Below, one piece after another: positions 56,916 through 64,000 of a stretch of DNA of 64,000 nucleotides. A model generated the notes under the pieces. The model was not told where the DNA came from and made no database searches. It saw only the letters and a list, made by a program, of their open reading frames with translations. Origin of the DNA: Candidatus Cohnella colombiensis. Its GTDB lineage: Bacteria; Bacillota; Bacilli; Paenibacillales; Paenibacillaceae. A program made the translations under genes and the position numbers. The stretch is from positions 3,224,001 to 3,288,000 of the forward strand of contig CP119317.1 in assembly GCA_029203125.1 (NCBI GenBank), read 5' to 3'. Each line of letters begins with the position of its first letter. Positions within the stretch are counted from its first letter, which is position 1.

Positions 56916-57445
56916 GCGGACATGACACACCTTATTTGAATAAATTTGACACTTTTGTGCTCTTTGCGGACACAGGAGAGACTGTCGATTCATTGTTAGT
57001 GAATGTTAAAGAGTTCAATGTTGCAATTATGTTGAGAGTATAACGAGAGTATGACAATTTTTTTGTATGCTCGGTCGTCATCTATGTGCTAATGGTTGTG
57101 GTAGTGGCTATTTCGATGAATTGGGCCATTTTGAAACTATAATGGTTGTAGTAGCGGTTATTTCAGTAAAAACTACCTTTTTTAAAAAATAAACACTAAT
57201 TAAGCTCGTTGGCAACCATTAGAATTTCAAACCATCGATTTTATCAAAAATAAGCCCCGTGGCAACCATTACGATCTTAACTAATAAGCATTAATTGAAG
57301 CAGAATTATTAGACAGTCTCATAGGAGCCCTTATTTGCCTCAACCACGCCTATTTCAACACATAAAAGCTCAAATAACGTCTCTCATGTCCGATCCATGC
57401 TCAAAAATCACTAAAAATCTCAAATAAGGTCCCTCATGTCCGCTC
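56916..57445. repeat. Nested inverted array of ~50-bp repeats (families A and B)
   Basis: Family B: CAAATAAGG-type units at 57369 and 57419 (period 50) are matched in reverse orientation by units whose GCGGACA begins at 56916 and 56966 (period 50). Family A: AATGGTTG units at 57091 and 57141 (period 50) are matched in reverse by GGCAACCATT ends at 57220 and 57270 (period 50). The order is B', B', A, A, A', A', B, B, a symmetric nest centred near 57180. B/A share an AAATAAG core with the 51-bp repeat at 15.5 kb. Not CRISPR: no spacers. Confidence 0.82.
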
Positions 57446-57557
57446 GATACATGTGTAACTTCCTGTTTAATTGGTGGAGACCCTGTTAGTTAAGCCCCGA
57501 TTCATGCTACAGCGAGCAAGTATAGATCAATCCTGTAGCATACTATTAGCACCATCA

Positions 57558-57626
57558 CAAAAAAAGCCCAAGATCACCACGTAGAGTAAGTTCCCGCTAC
57601 AGGGAGCCGTACTCCTAGGTGATCTG
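57558..57626 (-). terminator. Arginine cluster terminator
   Basis: Minus-strand AGATCACC and GGTGATCT form the base of a long hairpin with an inner GAGTAcGGcTCCC/GGGAActtACTC arm, followed by TGGGCTTTTTTT. Located 25 nt after the argH stop. Confidence 0.85.
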
Positions 57627-57650
57627 GAGCGTTAAATATACTTACACCAA

Positions 57651-59066
57651 CTATTTGCTTTTCGCCTCATACTCCGAAGTCCACTCCGCTGTACGCATAA
57701 GCTCTGCTTCCGCACGAGCGATTGCCGCTTCGACTTGCGGTGTTGCGGTGCCTCCGTAGACGTTGCGCGCATTAACGACTGCTGCGGGTTGTAGCACATC
57801 GTAGATGCGATCGTCGAACAGTGAAGAGAACTGCTTGAACTCATCCAGCGTCAGATCGAGCAAAAACTTGTTTTGCTGGATGCAATATAGCACTGTCTTT
57901 CCGATCACTTCATGAGCTTGACGGAACGGCAGTCCTTTGTTGACAAGGAAATCTGCAATGTCAGTCGCATTGGAGAAGTCTTGATCGACCGCGCGTCTCA
58001 TCCGCTCCTTGCGCACCTTCATCGTCTCGATCATCGAGGCGAAGAGCTGTAGCGCACCTTGGAGCGTCTTGACTGTGTCGAACATCCCTTCCTTGTCTTC
58101 CTGCATATCCTTGTTATAAGCAAGTGGCAGCGACTTCAGCACCGTCAACAAGCCGATAAGATTGCCGTATACACGACCTGTCTTCCCACGAACGAGCTCA
58201 GGCACGTCCGGATTTTTCTTCTGCGGCATAATGCTTGAGCCTGTGCAGAACGCATCATCAAGCTCCACGAACTGGAACTCTGTACTCGACCACAGAATCA
58301 ACTCTTCACTCAGACGCGACAAGTGAACCATAATCAAGGACGCATGGCTTAAAAACTCAACGATAAAATCGCGGTCGCTTACGGCATCCAAGCTATTTTC
58401 ATATACACGTCCGAAGTTCAATTGCTCCGCTGTAAAATGACGATCGATTGCAAACGTCGTACCCGCAAGCGCACCCGCACCTAGAGGTAACGTATCGATC
58501 CGCTTGTAGCTGTCTTGAAGCCGCTCAATATCGCGACCGAACATCGACACGTACGCCATCAGATGATGAGCGAACAAAATCGGTTGAGCACGCTGAAGAT
58601 GCGTGTACCCTGGTACAATCGTATCCAAATTATCCTTTGCTTGTCCGATCAAAGCGGCTTGCAGCTTTTGCAATTGATCTACAAACTCGACAACACGCTT
58701 ACGCAAGTACAAGTGCATATCCGTTGCAACCTGATCATTGCGACTGCGACCGGTATGTAGCTTGCCGCCGACTGGCCCGATTTCGTCGATTAACGCTTTT
58801 TCGATATTCATATGAATATCTTCATCCGCGATAAGAAACTCCTGTTCACCGCGCGCAATACGTTGACGAACTTTCATCAAGCCTTCTTTGATCGTTTGAA
58901 CATCTTCCGCAGGTAGAATACCGCAATGCCCTAACATCGTTACGTGCGCGAGGCTGCCTTGGATATCCTCCTCAGCTAACTCTTTATCAAACGTGATCGA
59001 TGCTGTATATTCTTCAACTAGCTGATCGGTTTTTTTCGTAAACCGTCCGCCCCATAGCTTACTCAT
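57651..59066 (-). CDS. argH: Argininosuccinate lyase
   Basis: Cleaves argininosuccinate to arginine and fumarate, last step of arginine synthesis. MSKLWGGRFTKKTDQLVEEY at the start, ALIDEIGPVGGKLHTGRSRNDQVATD, HLQRAQPILFAHH, and the signature GSSIMPQKKNPDVPELVRGK are present. About 471 residues. ATG at 59066 is 11 nt after AGGGG; the 24 residues upstream are rejected. Last gene of the arg cluster, 137 nt after argG. Confidence 0.96.
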   Translation of the reverse strand: MSKLWGGRFTKKTDQLVEEYTASITFDKELAEEDIQGSLAHVTMLGHCGILPAEDVQTIKEGLMKVRQRIARGEQEFLIADEDIHMNIEKALIDEIGPVGGKLHTGRSRNDQVATDMHLYLRKRVVEFVDQLQKLQAALIGQAKDNLDTIVPGYTHLQRAQPILFAHHLMAYVSMFGRDIERLQDSYKRIDTLPLGAGALAGTTFAIDRHFTAEQLNFGRVYENSLDAVSDRDFIVEFLSHASLIMVHLSRLSEELILWSSTEFQFVELDDAFCTGSSIMPQKKNPDVPELVRGKTGRVYGNLIGLLTVLKSLPLAYNKDMQEDKEGMFDTVKTLQGALQLFASMIETMKVRKERMRRAVDQDFSNATDIADFLVNKGLPFRQAHEVIGKTVLYCIQQNKFLLDLTLDEFKQFSSLFDDRIYDVLQPAAVVNARNVYGGTATPQVEAAIARAEAELMRTAEWTSEYEAKSK

Positions 59067-59084
59067 GAACGACTGTCCCCTCTC

Positions 59085-59180
59085 ATAAAAAAAACGGCAA
59101 AAGGGGAGCCCCGCATTCCTAGGAGGTGCCTCCCGCATAGCCCTGATTAGCAGGGGATGGTTTGGCAGGCTCCGTATCGG
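59085..59180 (-). other. Structured argG-argH intergenic segment
   Basis: In minus-strand sense the segment can form CCCTGCTAATCAGGG, GGAGGCACCTCC and a distal GGAGCC/GGGCTCC pairing. The last is followed by CCTTTTGCCGTTTTTTTT, just upstream of argH. The T-run makes it look like an attenuator or partial terminator, but the stems overlap in part and no regulator signature is recognised. Confidence 0.5.
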
Positions 59181-59203
59181 AAGTTGGTTCTCCCATTTTG
59201 TCT

Positions 59204-60448
59204 TTATCCTTCAATGCCCGAAGCGCCATTGACTCCTGAAGATACCTTCAAGCGAAGCGCGTTCAAGCGGATAAACCCAGTTGCATCACCTTGATCGTAC
59301 GCTTGTGTAGGGTCCGCTTCCATTGTCGCAATGTGCGGATTGTACAAGCTTACAGGGCTCTTCAAGCCTGCTGCAAGGATGTTGCCCTTATACAGCTTCA
59401 AACGAACTGTACCCGTTACGTTCTTCTGGCTTTCAGCAACGAGTGCTTGAATCGCTAAGCGCTCAGGCGCAAACCAGAAGCCGTTGTAGACAAGCGAGCT
59501 ATATTTCGAAATTAACGAATCACGAAGATGCATGACTTCGCGATCCATCGTCAAGGATTCCATCTTACGGTGAGCAGCAAAAAGGATGCTGCCTCCCGGT
59601 GTTTCATACACGCCACGGCTCTTCATGCCTACAAAGCGGTTTTCCACCATATCGACACGTCCGATGCCATGCTTGCCACCGAGCGTATTCAGCTTCTCCA
59701 TCACTTCAAGCGGGCTTAGCTTCTCCCCATTGATCGCGACGCAATCGCCACCCTCAAAGTCCAGCTCTACATACTCTGCTTGGTCGGGCGCTTGCTCAGG
59801 AGATACGCTAAGTACATACATATCCTGAACGTCATCTGCGCTTGAATCAAACCAAGGATCTTCGAGCATACCGCTCTCAAAGCTGATGTGAAGCAGGTTA
59901 CGGTCCATCGAATAAGGCTTCGCAGCCGACGCTTGCACGTTAATCCCATGCTTCTCTGCGTAAGCGATCATCTCCGCACGTCCTGGGAACGCTTCGCGGA
60001 ACGCTTCATCACGCCAAGGAGCAATGACCTTAATGTTCGGTGTCAACGCCGCAGCAGTCAACTCGAAGCGTACTTGGTCGTTACCTTTCCCTGTTGCGCC
60101 GTGAGCAATCGCAGTTGCGCCTTCTGCAATCGCGATATCAACCATCCGCTTCGCAATCAATGGACGAGCGATACTCGTTCCGAGAAGGTATTGACCTTCA
60201 TACAATGCACCTGCTTGGAACATCGGATAGATGAAATCCTTTGCAAATTCTGCACGAAGATCGTCGATGTACACTTTGGAAGCACCGGTTTTGATCGCTT
60301 TTTCTTCCAAACCGTCGAGTTCTTCACCCTGACCGATATCTGCGGTAAACGTAATGATCTCCGCATCGTACGTTTCCTTCAGCCATGTGAGGATAACCGA
60401 TGTGTCGAGCCCACCCGAGTAGGCCAATACAATCTTTTCTTTTGCCAT
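59204..60448 (-). CDS. argG: Argininosuccinate synthase
   Basis: Joins citrulline and aspartate with ATP. The PP-loop AYSGGLDTSVILTWLK, HGATGKGNDQVRFE, SMDRNLLHISFESG and MKSRGVYETPGG are present. 414 residues, normal. The ATG at 60448 is 13 nt from AAGGAG, a rather long spacing. 38 nt after argF and upstream of argH. Confidence 0.96.
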   Translation of the reverse strand: MAKEKIVLAYSGGLDTSVILTWLKETYDAEIITFTADIGQGEELDGLEEKAIKTGASKVYIDDLRAEFAKDFIYPMFQAGALYEGQYLLGTSIARPLIAKRMVDIAIAEGATAIAHGATGKGNDQVRFELTAAALTPNIKVIAPWRDEAFREAFPGRAEMIAYAEKHGINVQASAAKPYSMDRNLLHISFESGMLEDPWFDSSADDVQDMYVLSVSPEQAPDQAEYVELDFEGGDCVAINGEKLSPLEVMEKLNTLGGKHGIGRVDMVENRFVGMKSRGVYETPGGSILFAAHRKMESLTMDREVMHLRDSLISKYSSLVYNGFWFAPERLAIQALVAESQKNVTGTVRLKLYKGNILAAGLKSPVSLYNPHIATMEADPTQAYDQGDATGFIRLNALRLKVSSGVNGASGIEG

Positions 60449-60486
60449 GGAATTGTTAAAGCTCCTTTATCTCTAATAATGAATGA

Positions 60487-61446
60487 TTACATGATTGCAG
60501 CCATTACCGCTTTTTGAGCGTGTAGGCGATTTTCTGCTTCGTCGAAAATGACCGAGTTTTTGCCGTCGATGACTCCTTCAGTCACTTCTTCACCACGGTG
60601 TGCGGGTAGGCAGTGCATGAACAGGTAGTCGGATTTTGCATATTTCACTAGCTCTTCGTTCACTTGGAAGCTCTTGAACGCTTGTATACGCTCATTCTGT
60701 TCCTCTTCAAATCCCATGCTCGCCCATACATCGGTATAGACGATATCCGCGCCTTCCACCGCTTCACGAGCATCACGCGTAATATCGATACGTCCACCTG
60801 TTTCAGCGGCAACCTCTTTGGAGTGTTGCACCACATCTGCAGAAGGATCATAGCCCGCAGGTGAAGCACTAGCGAAATGCATACCCAGTTTTGCAGCACC
60901 CATCATGAGCGAATGACTCATGTTGTTACCGTCGCCAATATAAGCGATCTTAAGCCCTTCAAGACGACCTTTCATCTCTAGCACTGTCTGGTAGTCCGCA
61001 AGCGCCTGGCACGGATGAGAGCGATCGGACAACGCGTTGATGACTGGAATTGTCGCTCCACGCGCTAAGTCCACAACGTTACGATGACCGAATGTACGAA
61101 TAATAATGCCATCTAGGTAACGAGACATCGTCTGTGCTGTATCACTGATCGTTTCACCGCGGCCCATCTGAATGTCATTCTTGCTTAGGAACAAGGCATG
61201 CCCCCCGAGCTGATACATCCCAACCTCGAAAGAAACACGCGTACGTGTGGACGACTTTTCAAAAATCATCCCTAGCGTCTTGCCGAGCAGTGGTTGATAG
61301 ACTTCGCCTGCCTTCTTCTTACGCTTCAATTCAATCGCAAGATCCAGCAAGTAACGAATTTCTTCTGGTGAATAATCACTCAGACCTAGAAAGTCGCGAC
61401 CTTTAAGCTGAATCGCCAAATCCTCTTGATTCAATAACGGTTGCAA
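60487..61446 (-). CDS. argF: Ornithine carbamoyltransferase
   Basis: Makes citrulline from ornithine and carbamoyl phosphate. Carbamoyl phosphate motif STRTRVSFE near residue 65, HPCQALADY, and the ornithine-site HCLPAHRGEEV are all intact. 319 residues. The start is TTG at 61446, about 6 nt after AGAGGG. Placed between argD and argG; no carbamoyl-phosphate synthase gene is in the window. Confidence 0.95.
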   Translation of the reverse strand: MQPLLNQEDLAIQLKGRDFLGLSDYSPEEIRYLLDLAIELKRKKKAGEVYQPLLGKTLGMIFEKSSTRTRVSFEVGMYQLGGHALFLSKNDIQMGRGETISDTAQTMSRYLDGIIIRTFGHRNVVDLARGATIPVINALSDRSHPCQALADYQTVLEMKGRLEGLKIAYIGDGNNMSHSLMMGAAKLGMHFASASPAGYDPSADVVQHSKEVAAETGGRIDITRDAREAVEGADIVYTDVWASMGFEEEQNERIQAFKSFQVNEELVKYAKSDYLFMHCLPAHRGEEVTEGVIDGKNSVIFDEAENRLHAQKAVMAAIM

Positions 61447-61463
61447 AGCTATCCCTCTTTCCT

Positions 61464-62654
61464 CTATGAACGGACGGAATTCACTGCTGCCTGTTCCGTA
61501 AGTACAGCTGAAATCATATTTACCGCGGTATCAATTTCTTCATGAGTAATGATCAAGCTTGGCAAGAGCCGAATGACATTCGGTCCTGCTTGCACGACGA
61601 GTAGTCCACGACGATGAAGCTCTGCAATCGCATCTGCAACAGGTACTGTGCACAGAATGCCGATAAGAAGCCCTTTACCGCGCACTTGCTCAACGTTAGG
61701 CAAACCGATCAACTTCTCGTTTAATTGAGCGACTAAATATCGACCCGCTTCCGCACCTTTCGCGACAATGTCTTCCTTAATCATCGTCTCAATCGTCGCA
61801 ATGACCGCTGCCATCGCAAGTGGTGTACCGCCAAATGTCGTCGCATGTGAACCCGGAGTAAACGCGTCCTTCACATGCGCCTTCGCCAGCATTGCACCAA
61901 CAGGAAGACCGCTCGCGATCCCCTTTGCAAGGGTAAACACATCTGGCTCGACATCATATTGCTGATGGGCGAACAGTGTCCCTGTACGTCCCATACCCGT
62001 TTGAATCTCATCGATGATGAGCAGTAAGCCGTGACGATCGCAAAGTTCGCGCACTTGACGTAAAAATTCAGGTTCAACCGGGATAACGCCACCCTCAGCC
62101 AGTACAAGCTCCAGCATAATGGCTGCTGTATGCTCGGTAATTGCCGCTTCAAGTGCCGCAATATCGTGCAAAGGTACGTGCTTGAACCCTTCTGGAAGCG
62201 GTAAGAAGCCTTCTTTGACCTTTTCTTGACCTGTCGCAGTCAGCGTAGCCAACGTCCGACCATGGAACGATTGGAAGAAGGTGATGACCTCGTACCGATT
62301 TTGACCTTTCACCTTTTGCTGATAACGACGCGCTAGCTTTATTGCAGCTTCATTCGCTTCTGCGCCACTGTTGCAGAAAAATACGGCATCCGCACAGCTA
62401 TTATCCACGAGTAATTGCGCTGCCTTTTCCTGATTCGGAATGTGAAAAAGATTCGACGTATGCCACAGCTGATCCAGTTGCGCAACGAGGGCATCCTTCA
62501 CAGCATCTGGAGCGTGCCCCAAGTTAGCTACTGCAAGCCCGCTCATGAAATCTAAGTATTCTTTCCCCTGTTCATCCCACAATCGCGTTCCTTTACCCTT
62601 CACGAATGAAATAGGGTATCTTGCGTAGGTTTGAAATAATGCACTATCACTCAT
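61464..62654 (-). CDS. argD: Acetylornithine aminotransferase
   Basis: PLP enzyme that converts N-acetylglutamate semialdehyde to N-acetylornithine. 396 residues. FCNSGAEANEAAIKLARRY, IIDEIQTGMGRTGTLFAHQ, the Schiff-base Lys in TLAKGIASGLPVGAM, and HATTFGGTPLAMAA are present. The usual LEPxQGEGG segment reads LELVLAEGGV here, a local divergence. ATG overlaps the argB stop by 8 nt, so the genes are coupled. Confidence 0.95.
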   Translation of the reverse strand: MSDSALFQTYARYPISFVKGKGTRLWDEQGKEYLDFMSGLAVANLGHAPDAVKDALVAQLDQLWHTSNLFHIPNQEKAAQLLVDNSCADAVFFCNSGAEANEAAIKLARRYQQKVKGQNRYEVITFFQSFHGRTLATLTATGQEKVKEGFLPLPEGFKHVPLHDIAALEAAITEHTAAIMLELVLAEGGVIPVEPEFLRQVRELCDRHGLLLIIDEIQTGMGRTGTLFAHQQYDVEPDVFTLAKGIASGLPVGAMLAKAHVKDAFTPGSHATTFGGTPLAMAAVIATIETMIKEDIVAKGAEAGRYLVAQLNEKLIGLPNVEQVRGKGLLIGILCTVPVADAIAELHRRGLLVVQAGPNVIRLLPSLIITHEEIDTAVNMISAVLTEQAAVNSVRS

Positions 62655-63447
62655 ACCGATCTCTCCTTATCCGAGTTCCGATATTGCCTTCCTTTACTGC
62701 CCGACTGAGCACCTGTGGCGCTGCGCCGTCAACAATGAGTACTTCCTTCACGTTGCCATGCAAACAGCTCATCGCCGCACGAACTTTTGGAATCATACCC
62801 CCATAAATTTCGCCGCTTGCGATCATTTCCTCGATATCTTCAAAAGTAACCTGTGGCAAAACGACCTTTTCACCATTAACCGTACGCATTATGCCCGGCA
62901 CGTCCGTTACAACAATCATCGTGTCGACTCCGAGATGTGAAGCTACCGCACCAGCAGCAGTGTCCGCATTGATATTGTATCGTTGCCCTGTACTGTCAAT
63001 GCCAATTGGGGCAATAACAGGCAAGTAGCCTAACTCAATGATTCCTTCGATGAGTGATGCTGCAACAGCTGTTACATCTCCAACAAGTCCGACCTCATCA
63101 CTATTCGCAACTGGCTTCGCTTGGATCATATTGCCGTCAGTACCTGACAGCCCGATCGACTTCGCACCATTGCGCTGCAGCTTTCTAACGATTTCCTTGT
63201 TAATTCGTCCTGCCAGCACCATCTCAACAACATCGAGTGTTGCTTCATCTGTAACTCGTAATCCGTTGACAAACCGACTCTCGATCCCTAGCTTACCTAG
63301 CGTATCATTAATTGCAGGACCGCCACCATGTACGATGACTGGCTGAGCTCCTTGCTCCTGCAATTGACGTAAATCTTCAAAAAATGCATCTGGAAGTGCT
63401 GCTAATGTACTACCGCCACACTTCATTACAAATCGATTCGTTGCCAT
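62647..63447 (-). CDS. argB: Acetylglutamate kinase
   Basis: Phosphorylates N-acetylglutamate. MKCGGSTLA, VHGGGPAINDTL, the FVNGLRVTDEATLDVVEMVLAG segment, and the C-terminal VPGIMR and EIYGGMIPKV motifs are present. 266 residues, normal; the long N-terminal helix that mediates arginine feedback in hexameric forms is missing, as in the short dimeric type. ATG follows an AAGGGG-type site and lies 15 nt after argJ. Confidence 0.95.
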   Translation of the reverse strand: MATNRFVMKCGGSTLAALPDAFFEDLRQLQEQGAQPVIVHGGGPAINDTLGKLGIESRFVNGLRVTDEATLDVVEMVLAGRINKEIVRKLQRNGAKSIGLSGTDGNMIQAKPVANSDEVGLVGDVTAVAASLIEGIIELGYLPVIAPIGIDSTGQRYNINADTAAGAVASHLGVDTMIVVTDVPGIMRTVNGEKVVLPQVTFEDIEEMIASGEIYGGMIPKVRAAMSCLHGNVKEVLIVDGAAPQVLSRAVKEGNIGTRIRRDRYE

Positions 63448-63462
63448 CGTTGCTCGCCCCCC

Positions 63463-64000
63463 TTACGTCCGATACGCGGCATTAATGCGCACATAATCGT
63501 AAGTGAGATCGCAACCCCATGCAATCGCTTGACCGCTACCCATATTCAGGTTGACGTGAATGACGACTGTATCTCCTTTGAGATATTCCAAAGCAACATC
63601 CTCGTCAAAAAGGATTGGCGTAGATTGCTCCAGCATTAAAATGTCACCTAGACGAATATCCACAGTATTTACATTAACCGGCTGACCTGCACGACCGACT
63701 GCGGCAATAATCCGCCCCCAATTTGCATCTGCGCCAAATACAGCTGACTTCACTAAGCTCGAACCGATAATCGTCTTTGCAATTGCTTGTGCTGCAGCAT
63801 CGCTTTGTGCGCCAATGACTACGGTTTCGATCAGTTTCGTTGCACCTTCACCATCGCGTGCAATCATCTTCGCAAGCTCCTGACACACATGTCGCAAGCC
63901 TGCTTCGAACGCTGTAAAGTCAGGATGACTGCGTGTAAGCTCGCGATTGTCGGCTAATCCGCTGGCCATTGCAACGAGCATATCGTTCGTGCTTGTATCG
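63463..64000 (-). CDS. argJ: ArgJ, C-terminal part (cut by window edge)
   Basis: Bifunctional glutamate N-acetyltransferase/ornithine acetyltransferase. Only about 179 residues are inside the window. The frame runs to the edge and opens with DTSTNDMLVAMAS, the conserved motif in the beta-chain just after the self-cleavage site. Later GADANWGRIIAAVGRAG and the C-terminal CDLTYDYVRINAAYRT match the family. The full protein is about 405 residues. First of argJ-argB-argD-argF-argG-argH in the transcription direction. Confidence 0.93.
   Translation of the reverse strand, partial: DTSTNDMLVAMASGLADNRELTRSHPDFTAFEAGLRHVCQELAKMIARDGEGATKLIETVVIGAQSDAAAQAIAKTIIGSSLVKSAVFGADANWGRIIAAVGRAGQPVNVNTVDIRLGDILMLEQSTPILFDEDVALEYLKGDTVVIHVNLNMGSGQAIAWGCDLTYDYVRINAAYRT

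Larger units (their letters stand above)
56704..57650. other. Gene-free region between argH and ftsE
   Basis: No ORF with a plausible start and ribosome binding site was found. Contents from left to right: an unremarkable A/T-rich stretch up to about 56870; a G-rich tract (56875-56904); the nested 50-bp repeat array (56916-57445); an imperfect dyad ATGCTACAG/CTGTAGCAT (57504-57540); and the argH terminator (57558-57626). The ftsE promoter must lie near 56704-56870 but I could not identify it. Confidence 0.8.

Noticed and set aside
56916..57445. CRISPR array
   Set aside because: Units are in tandem with no unique spacers of constant length, orientations alternate by block, and no cas genes are present.
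61464..62654. argD as an inactive paralogue because LEPxQGEGG is changed to LELVLAEGGV
   Set aside because: The Schiff-base Lys, GAEANE and DEIQTG motifs are intact and it is coupled to argB, so it is most likely functional.

Overview
The window reads as a chromosomal segment of a low-GC Gram-positive bacterium of the Paenibacillus/Cohnella type. Evidence: strong AGGAGG-type ribosome binding sites, a Cys T-box leader, the CtsR-McsA-McsB-ClpC regulon, DisA/RadA, PcrB, the minJ-ctpB-ftsX-ftsE order known from Bacillus, and families of ~50-bp intergenic repeats that I associate with paenibacilli. The genus is inference. Nearly all genes lie on the minus strand. I saw no transposase, integrase, phage gene, CRISPR array or tRNA.

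Layout, described in minus-strand transcription order within each block. (a) 15.4-0 kb: ctsR-mcsA-mcsB-clpC (CtsR operator and promoter visible), terminator, radA (own extended -10 promoter), disA, pssA; a convergent small plus-strand gene with a consensus promoter; then a YacL-type PIN/TRAM membrane protein, ispD-ispF-gltX, a Cys-specific T-box, and cysE-cysS (cysS runs off the left edge). (b) 20.8-15.5 kb: an rRNA operon with 16S and 23S only. Promoter, both processing stalks and a terminator are visible, but there is no 5S gene and no spacer tRNA. A 51-bp tandem repeat lies next to its terminator. (c) 20.8-32.3 kb: a CSC-motif membrane-anchored protein, a DUF4395-type membrane protein, a beta-propeller lipoprotein, pcrB-pcrA-ligA, and a sugar-nucleotide pair (UDP-glucose dehydrogenase-like protein lacking the catalytic Cys, followed by galU). 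(d) 32.3-39.3 kb: a U32/RlhA-like protein, an HtrA-like protease and a secreted protein that share copper-amine-oxidase-N-type stalk domains, and two small envelope proteins. (e) 39.3-46.9 kb: uvrB and uvrA, separated by glutamate dehydrogenase and meso-diaminopimelate dehydrogenase genes; a GlnR/TnrA-type box precedes the former. (f) 47.0-50.7 kb, plus strand: an SPFH/zinc-ribbon protein with a YdjG-like partner, then an sdpR-sdpI pair with a double palindromic operator. (g) 50.7-56.7 kb: ftsE-ftsX, an M23 hydrolase, the S41 protease CtpB, and a MinJ-like PDZ protein (cell division and wall control). (h) 56.7-57.6 kb: a gene-free stretch with a nested inverted array of 50-bp repeats. (i) 64.0-57.6 kb: argJ-argB-argD-argF-argG-argH, with argJ truncated by the right edge.

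The most unusual items are the nested inverted 50-bp repeat array, a 95-bp two-hairpin element present twice with compensatory stem changes, the rRNA operon without 5S, the catalytic Cys-to-Phe change in the UDP-glucose dehydrogenase-like enzyme, and the orphan sdpRI operon with its operator. I found no clear new multi-gene defence or metabolic system.
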